64,000 bases of DNA from an uncultured Lachnospiraceae bacterium. GTDB lineage: Bacteria > Bacillota > Clostridia > Lachnospirales > Lachnospiraceae. Of this stretch, positions 32,321 to 43,000 are shown piece by piece; the first letter of the stretch is position 1, and each line of letters opens with the position of its first letter. The DNA is taken from positions 22,920 to 86,919 of the forward strand of contig CAMNMC010000086.1 of the NCBI GenBank assembly GCA_946544235.1. The letters run 5' to 3'. The notes under the pieces are model-generated. The model did no database searches. It had not been told where the DNA came from and was given only the letters and a program-made list of their open reading frames with translations. A program made the translations under genes and the position numbers.

Positions 32321-34435
32321 TTAAGAATTATTCTCCAACTCCAATCCTTTATCCTCTGCAAGTTTAATAAACTCATTCTCATTGATAATAGGTATGCCTA
32401 ATTCTCTTGCTTTTTCACATTTATCCGAGCCCGAATCAGGATTATTGGAAATAAGGTAATCAACTTTGGAACTAACGGAATTCTTAAATATTCCTCCATG
32501 CATTTCAATATAGCTTTGTATTGCACTTTTATCAATTTTGCCCGTATATGGATCTTGAAAAACATCAAATTGAGGCAATTCACCGCTACACGCAAATGAA
32601 ATCCCTTTAATTCCTTTTTGATTTTTAATCTGATTCCGTCTTTCAATTATTTTCGCCATTTTCTTTATTTGATTTTCATTTTCAGTTAGATCAAATTCAT
32701 CATTCTTTTCACCATCAATAACATTACAATACTCCATAAGTTCTGCCTTTATCTCAAACATACCGCTCTGATATTCTTCATCCACATTATTGATTAAATC
32801 AATAATCTTATTCACATCAGTTTTGGATATTATATGCTCATTAAGCATAAATCTTAAATTATCCAAATCGTTATCAATTAAACAATGCCTCTCCTTAATA
32901 TCTTTACAAAAACCTTTTACCCAAGTGGATTTATTATTTGCAATAAATTTAATATAATTATCTCGGAACTTATCAAAATAGTGTATTTCATGATTTAATG
33001 CAAATATAAATCCTTCTGCACTCTCATGTCGTCTATTTGCAGGTATGTCCTCAACCTTTCCAACATAAGCTATCTTTGCTCTCATGCCAATCGAATCAAT
33101 TAACTCTTTTCGATATATGATAACCCATGGTGTATAGTACCTTTTATAAAAATCTTTCGAATAATATGCAGGTCCATCATCACTCCACATACATTTAATT
33201 GCTTTTGAAGCCATTTTATTCACGGATTTTGGAATAACAATATATTTTACTAAAAGACCTTTAAATGCATCAGCACTAATTCTCGTTAGGTTATCTGACA
33301 AATTAAGTTTTTCCAAAAAATGAGCTCCTTTAAATGCAGCATTGCCAATATTCTGAACAATACTTGGAACAGTGAATTCCTTATCTCGCTTTCCTCTCGG
33401 ATAGAAAATCAAAGTTTTCATATCTTTACTATACAAAACTCCATCAACACTCTTCATTTTTGAGGAATTTTCATCTACAATCAGTTCCTGTAAGTTATCA
33501 TTAATATCAAAAAGACTAAAAACCTCTTTTTCAAGTGTTTTACAAAGGGTAACCCTTTGAATAAATACATTATTATAGCTAAAGGCACCATGCTCTATTG
33601 TCTGAACAGTTTCAGGAAGAACCACCGACTTTGCCATACAGCCATTGAAAGCACCTTTCTTAATCTTATTAACGGCTTCAGGTACAATAGCTTCATCACA
33701 TTTTCCATAGCAATTAATCAACACCCCATTTTTTATATCATAGACCATTCTATCTTCAATCATGTCACATCCAAGAAGAAAATCCTCACCTAAAAACTCA
33801 ATACCTGTCGGTATGGTTGTTACGAGATTTTTGCATCCGCAAAATGCTGCTTTGCCAATATACGAGATACTTTCCGGAATGCTGATATTTATCAATTTTT
33901 CCAGCCCCTTAAATGCATTATCTCCAATCTTAGCAACACCATTAAGTATCACAACGCTTTCCAAATTGGAACACCCTTCGAACGCTCCATCGCCGATACT
34001 TGTAACACTTCCCGGTATCGTGACTCTTTTCAGTTTTTTGCACGTTTTAAAGCCACCACATTCTATACTGGTTACGCCATTGGGAATTGATATGCTTTCA
34101 AGTGATTCGCATCCGCCAAAAGCCCAACGGCCAATTTCTTTTAATCCTGTAGGCAAAGTGATATTTTTTATAGATTTGCATCCGCTAAAAGCACTTTCTC
34201 CAATTGTTGTAACGCTGTCTGGCAAATCTATATTTTCAAGTGATTCGCATCCACGAAAAGCCCAACGGCCAATTTCTTTTAATCCTGCAGGCATAGTGAT
34301 ATTTTTTATAGATTTGCATCCGTCAAAAGCATCTTCTCCAATTGTTTTTACTTCCTCCGGTAATGTAACATCACTTTCATTTCCAACATATTTTTTTAAA
34401 ATATTATTATAAATTCTAAAATCTTTTTTACTCAT
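32321..34435 (-). CDS. Intracellular BspA-type LRR protein with BRCT domain (copy 1)
   Basis: A 704-residue protein. Residues 10-420 are BspA-type (LRR_5) leucine-rich repeats of about 23 residues with the consensus L-P-x-x-V-x-x-I-G-x-x-A-F-x-G-C. A helical region (about 430-600) follows, and the last 90 residues are a BRCT domain (GISFACSGELPQFDVF, then YIEMHGGIFKNSVSSKVDYL). Most BspA-LRR proteins are secreted; this one has no signal peptide and a nuclear-type BRCT module, so it is cytoplasmic. It shares its architecture with 37740..39914 and its BRCT end with 29293..32289. Two repeats are recently duplicated (see 34101..34376). Function unknown. Confidence 0.8.
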   Translation of the reverse strand: MSKKDFRIYNNILKKYVGNESDVTLPEEVKTIGEDAFDGCKSIKNITMPAGLKEIGRWAFRGCESLENIDLPDSVTTIGESAFSGCKSIKNITLPTGLKEIGRWAFGGCESLESISIPNGVTSIECGGFKTCKKLKRVTIPGSVTSIGDGAFEGCSNLESVVILNGVAKIGDNAFKGLEKLINISIPESISYIGKAAFCGCKNLVTTIPTGIEFLGEDFLLGCDMIEDRMVYDIKNGVLINCYGKCDEAIVPEAVNKIKKGAFNGCMAKSVVLPETVQTIEHGAFSYNNVFIQRVTLCKTLEKEVFSLFDINDNLQELIVDENSSKMKSVDGVLYSKDMKTLIFYPRGKRDKEFTVPSIVQNIGNAAFKGAHFLEKLNLSDNLTRISADAFKGLLVKYIVIPKSVNKMASKAIKCMWSDDGPAYYSKDFYKRYYTPWVIIYRKELIDSIGMRAKIAYVGKVEDIPANRRHESAEGFIFALNHEIHYFDKFRDNYIKFIANNKSTWVKGFCKDIKERHCLIDNDLDNLRFMLNEHIISKTDVNKIIDLINNVDEEYQSGMFEIKAELMEYCNVIDGEKNDEFDLTENENQIKKMAKIIERRNQIKNQKGIKGISFACSGELPQFDVFQDPYTGKIDKSAIQSYIEMHGGIFKNSVSSKVDYLISNNPDSGSDKCEKARELGIPIINENEFIKLAEDKGLELENNS
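34101..34376. repeat. 138-bp tandem duplication within LRR gene
   Basis: Two adjacent units of 138 bases (34101-34238 and 34239-34376) are nearly identical. Each encodes two leucine-rich repeats (46 residues). The unit length keeps the reading frame and the repeat register. Confidence 0.8.
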
Positions 34436-34507
34436 ACTTTACCTTTTTTCTCCGAATTACAGATTACATTTGTTAGTATAAACACATAAATAGTAATGAT
34501 TTATTCT

Positions 34508-34630
34508 TTATACTATTCCAGCAAAAACTCTTTCGCCAATTTCAGCAACTCCACTAGGAAGCACTATCTTTGTCTCGTCTCCAGTGTATTTAACTAACAC
34601 CCCATCCTCAATTATAAATTCTCCACTCAT
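34508..34630 (-). CDS. 40-residue LRR-start fragment or microprotein
   Basis: A short frame with the RBS GAGAGG before the ATG at 34630. The peptide starts MSGEFIIEDGVLVKYTGDE and continues to PSGVAEIGERVFAGIV. It reproduces the first beta-hairpin and first leucine-rich repeat of the neighbouring BspA-type proteins, then stops. It may be a truncated LRR gene (pseudogene) or a small decoy or regulator. It lies 13 bases after the MoxR stop codon and 72 bases before the next LRR-BRCT gene, so it is in the same operon. Confidence 0.55.
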   Translation of the reverse strand: MSGEFIIEDGVLVKYTGDETKIVLPSGVAEIGERVFAGIV

Positions 34631-34643
34631 AGTTCCCTCTCCT

Positions 34644-36152
34644 TTAATCCAGTTTTAACGTCAAAAGTTCTGCTTCAATTTCTTTTTGTCTATCATAAAT
34701 AAGCAAATCCTTATTATGCCTAAAGTATTCTTCGCAGCCGTACTTGCTGATATACGTTGACGTATACGGGTTAATCGTCAACTCCGTCACAATGATCAAC
34801 ATTTCTTGTCCTTCAGTAAATACTTCTTCGCAAAATTCAAACATATTCGATAATTTCTTTCCCGACTCGACTGACGCTTTTTTCAGCAGTTTTATCTGTT
34901 CATCAAAATCCTTCTTTATTATCGTAAATGCTTCTGTACTATTATCAATGCCAAATAACAATCCCTGTTCATTTTCGAGGATTCTTATCTGTTGTTTTAA
35001 TCTATATTGAGCATCTTTTGACAGTGCCCCTGATTTTTTACCAGCTGCAAGTTCATTTCGTTTTTTATCAATAACATCCGCCATATTATCTGATGGTGTT
35101 TTATCTGATTTTATAATCAAGCATTTAAATTCTACCAGAGAAGAAGTCAACTCTTTCATTGTCTGTCCCGATTCAACTACGGCTCTTAATTCTTCACCGA
35201 CCAAATCAAGCATCATTCCAATTAACGATAATCTTTCATCGAATTTAGCATTCTTAGCTCTCTCTTTTATATCTGCACTCGCTTTACCCGTAAGAATTTT
35301 ATCGATCTGATAATCACTCTTATATTTTAAGAACAGGTCATAATACACTGCGAAATCTTTTGCAATTCTTGGATTCTGAATATATTGTTCAATCAGCTTT
35401 TGATCAACCTTAATATCATTCTTCTCATACAGCTGAATCATCTGACTCAAATCATCCCATCCGCGGGCAGTAACAAAACGCTTTCCATCTACAGTAGATT
35501 CAACAGTGTAAAAATCCGCTTTTTTTATCTCCAGGTATGTCATTACTGAAGCATGTACACCACATTGATATGCATACTCTTTCCAAACATCAAAATCAGG
35601 ATCTACATCTATCCTTTTCAACCTATCCCAGGTAACTATGTCAAATTCACGAACCGAATTATTATATTCCGGAGGATTGCCTGCAGTCACCACAATCCAG
35701 CCATCAGGAACTCTATGTCTTCCAAATACCTTATACTGCAAAAACTGAAGCATTACAGGAGCTAATGTTTCTGAAACACAGTTGATTTCATCCAAGAATA
35801 GGATTCCTTCTTCTACACCGGTTTCTTCCATCATGTCATATACTGATGCAATGATTTCACTCATTGTATATTCCGAAATATCACATTCCAAACCTTTGTA
35901 ATTTTTATGAACAATAAACGGAAGACCTAATGCACTCTGTCTCGTGTGATGAGTCATTGAATAAGATAGTAATCCAACACCCATTTCTGAGGCGATTTGT
36001 TCCATAATTGCCGTTTTGCCAATTCCCGGAGGGCCCATCAAAAAGACCGGTCTCTGTTTTTCAATTGGGACAATATAATCTCCAGAATCATCTTTTGTGA
36101 AATATGCAACCATTGCATTTTTGATTTGCTCTTTAGCATCCTTTATATTCAT
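34644..36152 (-). CDS. MoxR-like AAA+ ATPase of the LRR-BRCT locus
   Basis: A 502-residue protein. The AAA+ module fills residues 1-300: Walker A (MGPPGIGKTAIMEQIA), a long pre-sensor with TMSEIIASVYD, Walker B (GILFLDEINCVSETLAPVML), sensor 1 (VVTAGNPPEYNNSVREFD) and the arginine region DRLKRIDVD. The C-terminal 200 residues are helical and unique. It is closer to the VWA-coupled MoxR branch than to the MoxR at 10391. The ATG at 36152 has AAGGAG upstream, three bases after the VWA-gene stop, so the two are translated together. MoxR ATPases remodel VWA-bearing partners, which fits the neighbour. Confidence 0.85.
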   Translation of the reverse strand: MNIKDAKEQIKNAMVAYFTKDDSGDYIVPIEKQRPVFLMGPPGIGKTAIMEQIASEMGVGLLSYSMTHHTRQSALGLPFIVHKNYKGLECDISEYTMSEIIASVYDMMEETGVEEGILFLDEINCVSETLAPVMLQFLQYKVFGRHRVPDGWIVVTAGNPPEYNNSVREFDIVTWDRLKRIDVDPDFDVWKEYAYQCGVHASVMTYLEIKKADFYTVESTVDGKRFVTARGWDDLSQMIQLYEKNDIKVDQKLIEQYIQNPRIAKDFAVYYDLFLKYKSDYQIDKILTGKASADIKERAKNAKFDERLSLIGMMLDLVGEELRAVVESGQTMKELTSSLVEFKCLIIKSDKTPSDNMADVIDKKRNELAAGKKSGALSKDAQYRLKQQIRILENEQGLLFGIDNSTEAFTIIKKDFDEQIKLLKKASVESGKKLSNMFEFCEEVFTEGQEMLIIVTELTINPYTSTYISKYGCEEYFRHNKDLLIYDRQKEIEAELLTLKLD

Positions 36153-36154
36153 TA

Positions 36155-37612
36155 TCACATCTCCTTTATATCATCTGATTGAAGGACAAGTTTTATCGCC
36201 CATACCGGGACCTCAGGATTTTCATACCCATCCTCCACGAAAACAAACGCTGTATTGTATGATGGTTGCTTTACCGGGTATATACCGTCTCCATCAGTAA
36301 AATATATTAGGCCTTTAAGATTGCTAAACTCTTTATTTTCAATTAGCTCATCTACATATTTAAATACAGGCCTAAAGTCCGTTCCACCTAATCCTTTTAT
36401 TTTCATTTTCGATATATAATTATCAAACTCTCCTTGATTTGTTATTCTCGCATCTTCTTGAATCTCAGCATCACACTGTATTATATGCAGATTAAATCTT
36501 GTAAAAAAACTCTCCTCATTCTTCAAAATATTGTATGTCTTTTGTAAAAACTTTTGCACTAATTCACCACTAGTGGAACCTGATGTATCAATAGCAATCA
36601 CAAACTCTCTTACTTGTTTAGTATCCTTATATTCCAATGGTTCAATAAGCGGCATTTTTTTATATAATTTCAATCCATAAGTATAAAAAATATAATCAAA
36701 CTCATCTTGATTAATCTTCATACGTTCTCCTAAAACCGCAAACTTTTTCAGAAAAGCGGAATAATCGTATTTCTCTCGTGTAACAGCTAAAAGGTTCTGA
36801 ATAAGACCTCCTGTACCTTTACCTCTCTCTTTTGAGAAAGATTCCAGATCCATTTTCATTTGTCTTGCAACGTCTTCCCATTCTTTTCGAATTACATCCG
36901 CTTTTCCATTTATATTCTTTTCAAATTTGTTTTCGCCACTTTCCGCCTCAGAATCAATGATTTGTCTTGCAGCACCTTCCCGTTCATTTAGAATTGCATC
37001 AGATTTTTCCTTTGTATTCTTTTCAAATTTGTTCTCGCCACTTTCCACCTCAGAATCAATGATTTTCCAATTTTCTCGAAGATACCAAATATCATGCCGG
37101 TCCGATGAAAACAATTTTTGAAGTCTTGTAATTTCTTTATCTGAAGGTTTTTCTGTCAAAAAATATCTATACAGCATATCTGCTGTCATATATTTAACTT
37201 TTTTTCTTAATATCTCTATTTCCTTCTTTTGTTTTTCAGAAGCCTCTGTCTGCAAATAATCTATGTCGATATCATTTATTGTGTATTCAACAGCAATATC
37301 ACAAGCCAAATTCCAATACTCTTGATTCACAAGAGTACTAATCCAGAAATGTTGATAGACACAGTGCAAAATCATATGTAAATACTGCCTTGTAAGTTGT
37401 TTTTTTTCTTTTGAATAAGCCTTAAGAACAACCACAGGATCAAAAAATATAGTACTACCATCAACTGCAACGGATCTGATTCCCGGAATGCACTTACACT
37501 TCAGCATACTTATAGCTTTATCCATAAAACGTAAGTTAATAACTAATATGTTTCTCGAGAGATTTAATACATCAAGTGCCAATGCTTCAATCTTGTCTTT
37601 ATTATCTGACAA
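36155..37612 (-). CDS. VWA-like protein with DUF2201-type N-terminal domain
   Basis: A 485-residue protein, translated from a TTG at 37612 with the RBS GGAGGG. Residues about 30-160 resemble the metallopeptidase-like domain that precedes VWA in the DUF2201 family; the expected HExxH is HMILH here (His79, His83), so the general-base Glu is absent. Residues 184-251 are a tandem 34-residue duplication of charged sequence. The C-terminal VWA-like domain has MIDAS residues DTSGS at 342-346, GGTDF and FTDGDG. VWA proteins coupled to MoxR ATPases are assembly or conflict-system components. The pairing with the MoxR gene is close (coding ends three bases before its start). Confidence 0.8.
   Translation of the reverse strand: MSDNKDKIEALALDVLNLSRNILVINLRFMDKAISMLKCKCIPGIRSVAVDGSTIFFDPVVVLKAYSKEKKQLTRQYLHMILHCVYQHFWISTLVNQEYWNLACDIAVEYTINDIDIDYLQTEASEKQKKEIEILRKKVKYMTADMLYRYFLTEKPSDKEITRLQKLFSSDRHDIWYLRENWKIIDSEVESGENKFEKNTKEKSDAILNEREGAARQIIDSEAESGENKFEKNINGKADVIRKEWEDVARQMKMDLESFSKERGKGTGGLIQNLLAVTREKYDYSAFLKKFAVLGERMKINQDEFDYIFYTYGLKLYKKMPLIEPLEYKDTKQVREFVIAIDTSGSTSGELVQKFLQKTYNILKNEESFFTRFNLHIIQCDAEIQEDARITNQGEFDNYISKMKIKGLGGTDFRPVFKYVDELIENKEFSNLKGLIYFTDGDGIYPVKQPSYNTAFVFVEDGYENPEVPVWAIKLVLQSDDIKEM
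36860..37063. repeat. Tandem 102-bp duplication in the VWA-like gene
   Basis: Two adjacent 102-base units (36962-37063 and 36860-36961) encode two 34-residue copies starting IIDSE-V/A-ESGENKFEKN. The copies differ mostly in their second half. Confidence 0.75.
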
Positions 37613-37739
37613 ATAAATCCCTCCTCTCTGTCAATTCGAGTAATCATAATTAATGATGATTTATATCTTTCTTGAACCGGTTCCTTTGCTCATTAACATT
37701 TACACATGATTCACCGGACAGCTGATTGCCACATCCAGA

Positions 37740-39914
37740 TCAGTTGGTTTCTTCCGCCATCTTTATAAACTCATCCTCACTAATTATCGGAATCTCCAGT
37801 TCCCTTGCCTTTTCACATTTATTCGAATCAGAATTCGGATTATCACATATCAGATAATCAGTTTTTGAACTTACAGAAGTTCTGTATATTCCGCCGTGGC
37901 TCTCTATATAATCTATCAATTCGCTTCTGTCTATCTCGCCGGTATAATCATTATGTTCGCTTCTAAATCGTGGTAAATCTCCACTGCATGCAAAAACTAT
38001 ACCTTTAATTCCTTTATAGCCTTTTATCTCCTCTCTTCTTTCAGCCATTCTAACCATCATTTTTACCTTTGGATCATCATAAAGCTTGAAATCATCCAAG
38101 TCGTTTTTGAACATATTTGATTTGTAATCCAAGAGTTCCGCTTTCAATTGAAATGCCTTGTTACAGCTACCAAATATATTGTGCTCAGAATTATCATTTT
38201 CATATAGCGCTATTTTATCGAGCAATTCATCAACTACCTTTAATGGTATTATCTTTTCATCCATCATAAAATGGATTCGAAAATCCGCCTCATTTTTATC
38301 GAACAGATAATTCAAATATGGTATCCATTTATTTATATTTCGTTTCAGGAAATCAATATAACTATCCTTAAATTGCAAGATTTCATCTAACCCATTACGC
38401 AGAGCATAAAAGAATCCGGCTGTCGCTTCTCTTCGTAAATGCCCGGGTAAATCTGTCAAATCTCCACCCAAATAAATTCGCTGAGCTTTATATAACGAAT
38501 CAACTTGACTCAGCTTATAAAACACAGCTCGTGGCACATAAAACAATCGATCATGAATCCCTCGTTCATATGCTTCTCTATATGTATCATCATAAATATA
38601 TTTCAAATCAAGCCTGGAATAGAAGCAATGCCTAGACCATAGACGATAACAGTATCTTAGCGCATCTCTGGCAATCGTATCAGCAGTTTTGGGTATAACA
38701 ATATAAGGAACACAAATCCCTTCAAAAGCACTTGAGCCTATATTCTCTATTCCTTCAGGCAATACTATTCTTTCCAAGTAAAAACAACACTGAAAAGCTT
38801 CCGAAGCAATCTCTTTAACCCCACTTGGTACAATGAACTCTTTGTCTTTTTTCTTTTGTGGATACTTAATAAGCTTTTTCATGTCAATGCTGTAAACAAC
38901 ACCATCAACAGCCTTGAACCTTTTACTCTCAGGACTAACTTCGTATTCCTCAACACACGGTAACGGACTAATAAGTTTTTTGCTTAGTATTTTAGGAAGA
39001 CATAGCGTTTTTAAACTATTGTCATTGATTAAAAATGCTTTTTCATAAACCTCTTTAACACTATTGGGAAGAGTAATCTTCTTTGCAAAAAAAGCTATTA
39101 CAGAGTCTTCACGGATACTTACTATTCCTTCCGGAAGAGTTATATCTTCTTTAAAACTGCAAAAGCTGATCAATTCCCCGTTTTTCACTACAATATGTTC
39201 ATAGTCGCGATCAATCTTTTCACAATCAACACTACAATTATTGCAGGATTCTGTAGTAGTCCTGCGAGATATAATCTTTACCAGAGACTTATACTTCACT
39301 ACATATTTGCCTTCTTCTTTTCTCTTTAGCGGAATTGATATCGTTTTTATAAAATCACACCCTGAGCTAGCATTTTTGTATACTCCTTCAGCCTTGTCAG
39401 GAATTACTATTCTCTTAAGTCCCTTATAGTTAATAAAGGTTGCCGGCAATTCTTTCAGTCTTTCAGGTAGTACTAACTCCTCAAGAGCGTTGCATTCATA
39501 AAATGCATCCATACTTATTATCCTGACACTGTTTGGAAACACTATTCTCTTTAGCGCCGTACATTCATTAAATAAACCTCTTCGGATCTCAACAAGCCCC
39601 TCGGGCAGAACAACCTCTTCAAGTGAACTACAACCACTAAATGCGTATTTGTCTATTATTTCAACACTATTGGGAATTTTGATACTCTTTATAGCCCCAC
39701 ATGTGATTGCGTCTACTCCTATTTCTTTTAATCCTTCCGGTAAAATGATATTTCTAATATTATGCCAATATTGATTGTCATCAACAAATGCGCGACATCC
39801 TATTACTTCGACATCAGATGGCACTTCAACATCTATAAATCCATCATGTACATAGCAATGAGTAAGTGTCTTTTTTTTGTTGATTGTTTTAATCTCAAAG
39901 CTTATGTTGCTCAT
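37740..39914 (-). CDS. Intracellular BspA-type LRR protein with BRCT domain (copy 2)
   Basis: A 724-residue protein with the same layout as 32321..34435: BspA-type repeats (PNSVEIIDKYAFSGCSSLEE and similar) over the first 420 residues, a helical region with FKDSYIDFLKRNINKW, and a C-terminal BRCT domain (GIVFACSGDLPRFRSEH, then SHGGIYRTSVSSKTDYLI). The copies are homologous throughout but clearly diverged. It has no signal peptide. A cysteine pair and CNNCSVDC near residue 245 interrupt the repeats. The ATG at 39914 has GGGAGGAAGG upstream; the longer frame to 39965 is unlikely. It is the first gene of the LRR-BRCT / VWA / MoxR set. Confidence 0.8.
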   Translation of the reverse strand: MSNISFEIKTINKKKTLTHCYVHDGFIDVEVPSDVEVIGCRAFVDDNQYWHNIRNIILPEGLKEIGVDAITCGAIKSIKIPNSVEIIDKYAFSGCSSLEEVVLPEGLVEIRRGLFNECTALKRIVFPNSVRIISMDAFYECNALEELVLPERLKELPATFINYKGLKRIVIPDKAEGVYKNASSGCDFIKTISIPLKRKEEGKYVVKYKSLVKIISRRTTTESCNNCSVDCEKIDRDYEHIVVKNGELISFCSFKEDITLPEGIVSIREDSVIAFFAKKITLPNSVKEVYEKAFLINDNSLKTLCLPKILSKKLISPLPCVEEYEVSPESKRFKAVDGVVYSIDMKKLIKYPQKKKDKEFIVPSGVKEIASEAFQCCFYLERIVLPEGIENIGSSAFEGICVPYIVIPKTADTIARDALRYCYRLWSRHCFYSRLDLKYIYDDTYREAYERGIHDRLFYVPRAVFYKLSQVDSLYKAQRIYLGGDLTDLPGHLRREATAGFFYALRNGLDEILQFKDSYIDFLKRNINKWIPYLNYLFDKNEADFRIHFMMDEKIIPLKVVDELLDKIALYENDNSEHNIFGSCNKAFQLKAELLDYKSNMFKNDLDDFKLYDDPKVKMMVRMAERREEIKGYKGIKGIVFACSGDLPRFRSEHNDYTGEIDRSELIDYIESHGGIYRTSVSSKTDYLICDNPNSDSNKCEKARELEIPIISEDEFIKMAEETN

Positions 39915-40010
39915 AACCTTCCTCCCATCTTTTAACCATTGTCTTGCAATATTCAGTTTGGGCATTTTTTGTCAGACACATTTGATTATACTACATACTT
40001 CTTGGTATTG

Positions 40011-40029
40011 GGTGGGCTATGCGCCCACC
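40011..40029. repeat. Short palindrome GGTGGGC...GCCCACC
   Basis: A 7-bp perfect stem with a 5-base loop between the helicase stop (40082) and the LRR-BRCT start (39914). A very similar palindrome lies at 54051-54068. No U-tract follows. Confidence 0.5.
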
Positions 40030-40081
40030 ATAATACATTACACTCGAAACCTTTAAATCATAGTAAGCGTCAGATTATGAT

Positions 40082-43000
40082 TCATTGTATTGAAATTACG
40101 CTCTCCGAATCAGAAAATTCGTTTTCATTAATAGGTTCAAGTTCGCCTGTATAGTTTTCCAAAAAATCGTATGCGTACTTTCGATTCAATAGATCATGGA
40201 TTTTCTGGTTGTAGTAATTTCTCAAACAGCTGTAGCAGGATGGCGAACAATTACAGCCTTTTGTTATTCCGATAGCTTTATCGACAACCTTTTGGAACAC
40301 TTCACCAGATTCGGTTACAAGCCTTCTAACATGTCCAGCGCCACCTGCAACCGCATCATATAGCACGATAGAATAGATCATTTTATTATCGAGTACAACC
40401 TTATGCAGGCAGCCTTTGATATCATTCCGTTCAATATCCAACACAGTAGAAAGTGACTCCAATAGTGCATACATTACAGAAAGCATGACATCCTGCTTAC
40501 CTGCCTGTGGAGTGGCAAACACGAGACGAACCACATCTGTTCGGAACACATGACAAAGCTTATTTTTTATAAGCTTAACCTCACATGTTTTTCCCCATGG
40601 AGTAATATGCTTCTTCTCTATCGTCTTCTGATATGAATTAAAGCTAGCATCTTCCACATTTTCCGATGTACTTTCCGCATATCCACAATGAGGGCATACA
40701 TAAAAATCATCATTACATACAACCATCAGGGAATCATTTATAGATGTCTCCATTTGGAATTTATTGCCATCCTTCATAACAAAAGAATACTTCTGCATTA
40801 CCTGGCGCTGTGAATCTCCAATGTAAAAATCATCGCTCCTATAAGTCTTATCAGGTTTCCGCATAGGAACATCCTTTGGCTTTGCGTCAGCCACAAAGCC
40901 ACGCCTAGGTTCAATTGCCTGTTTCCATCTGTACCGCTCTATAATCTCATGGCAAGAAACACATTCTTCCCCAGATGTGTCGGGCTCAATTGAACGATGG
41001 TTCCATGTAAGACAAGATGGATTTTTACACTGAGCAATATACGCCGTCTCCCAATCTTGTCCTGTTGTTTGTGGAAGTTTCCTGATGTACCGGCTTGTAT
41101 AGAGTTTTCCGTCAGCAACAACTTGAGCATCTGGAGCATACTCAGAAATTGCTAGTTGTAAATCACGTACCATTTGCAATTTCTTGTCCGTTGCCGCGTT
41201 TGTATTCTGGTATAGTTCCACAGTATCAACTGGGAATCCATACTTCGGAAGAACATTGTTTCTCACAAGAAACTCAATCAGTTCATTTTTACCGCGGTTA
41301 TCATCCTTGCTGCGTCGGTAAGACCATAGTTTCTGTTGAACAGTAGCAGCCTCCTGTGTCAGTCCTTCTGCTAGCAACCTATAATATTCACCAATATAAT
41401 ACTGGACAGTTCCGCGGAACTCATCAATTGCAATCTTCAGTACCCCGTCATCACCAATCAACTTTTCTGTCCAAGAATAATCGTTTATACCCATCACAAC
41501 ATGCATATTCTCAGGAATCGAAGCCTTCAGTATTTCTTTAAGATGTTCCGGCTTACTTTCCAGATAAGCGCAAAGTCTCTCCCAACCGTCACCATTCAGA
41601 AGAACATCCGCATCATTCGAATTATAGACATCCATCTGTTTTGCAAAGAAATCACTAAGGGCCACAGCAAATATATGGCGAAGAATGACTTTTTCGTTCC
41701 TTACCGTGAATAGAGGAACCCCAATTTCCCCTGTAATCATATTTTCAGGATTCTTATAATAAGTGAAATCGTGAGAGCTCAGCTTCGAATATGTCAAAGA
41801 AAATGCAGCAGCATTTTTCCCACGGCCAGCTCGACCTGCTCTCTGTATATAGTTTGCCGGTGAAGGCGGCATATTCCTTAGATAGACTGTTTCAAGATCA
41901 CCAACATCAACGCCCATCTCAAAAGTTGTAGAACAGCTGAGTGCGTTAATTTCCTTATTTACAAACATTTCCTGATATTTTTGCTGTTCTTCCCTTCCAA
42001 GTTGCGCTGTATGCTCTTTGATATGGAGCGGCTGCATTAGAGTGGACTGATACAATTTTGCGTAATGATTATTATCCAGAAGACTCGCATGTGTAGTTGG
42101 ATGCAACTGGCCTCCGCATTTTAATGTTGTACACATACCTTTGCAGTTTACCATGCTTGTCTTACCGCACACATCACAAACATAAATCGGAATATCTTCA
42201 GTACCTGCAGAAACAGTAAAACGCTCAGTACTGAAATAATATTCACCATTTCCAGCTGTAGACAACGGGTCATCCCTGCAAAGGACTTCGTCCCAGTAAA
42301 TCTGCAGAAGCTCATTAGCAGCTGCCTCATCCAATTCCAATACCTTCATAACACGCTTAAGTCGACCATTTTTCAAAAGATTTCCATTCTTCCTTACAGC
42401 AGAAGACCACCCAGCAAGATAAGCCTTTTTCTTATCTTTATCCATATCTTTGCAGCGTTTCACACGCTTTGCCTTTGATGTAAAGAAAATATAGTCCCGA
42501 TCATCGTCAGTCAGTTCGCAATTGCCTTCAATCGCCCCATGATAAACAATGTCCATAGCAAGAAGGTCAAAGAGAGCCTTCACATCTTGAACATTCTGCT
42601 CATATGCCTCAGCCACACCAGCCATGACATCCTCGCTATTACCTTTGTAGTTAAATTTGATGATTCCCATAGAAACAAGGCTTGTGCTTCTGCGAGCATT
42701 AGCCATTTCGTTCAGTACAGCAATCCATGCATTCTTCCGGCTGATTGCTGTAAGGTTTTCGGTTCCCTTATCGCCAGGTTCGGCAAATGTTCTGCAAGAA
42801 TCAAAATAAGCTGTAAGTTCATCTACAAAGTGCTGGATCTCCCAAGGATGATCCGCCATGTTATCTCGATTCTTATCAACCACATGCCAGATTCCCCTGC
42901 GACGTAGGAACTCTCTATAGGACGCAGTCATGTATGAAGCAAAGAACGCTGCTTCTCCACGGCTATCTGAAAAGGAAAGAAATTGTCTCTTACGCTTTAT

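Noticed and set aside
34101..34376. CRISPR-like array
   Set aside because: The regular repeats are coding LRR units without spacers of unique sequence; no cas genes in the window.
33762..34412. Plus-strand frame of 216 codons with regular repeats
   Set aside because: Antisense shadow of the LRR array; its repeats merely mirror the 23-residue LRR period.
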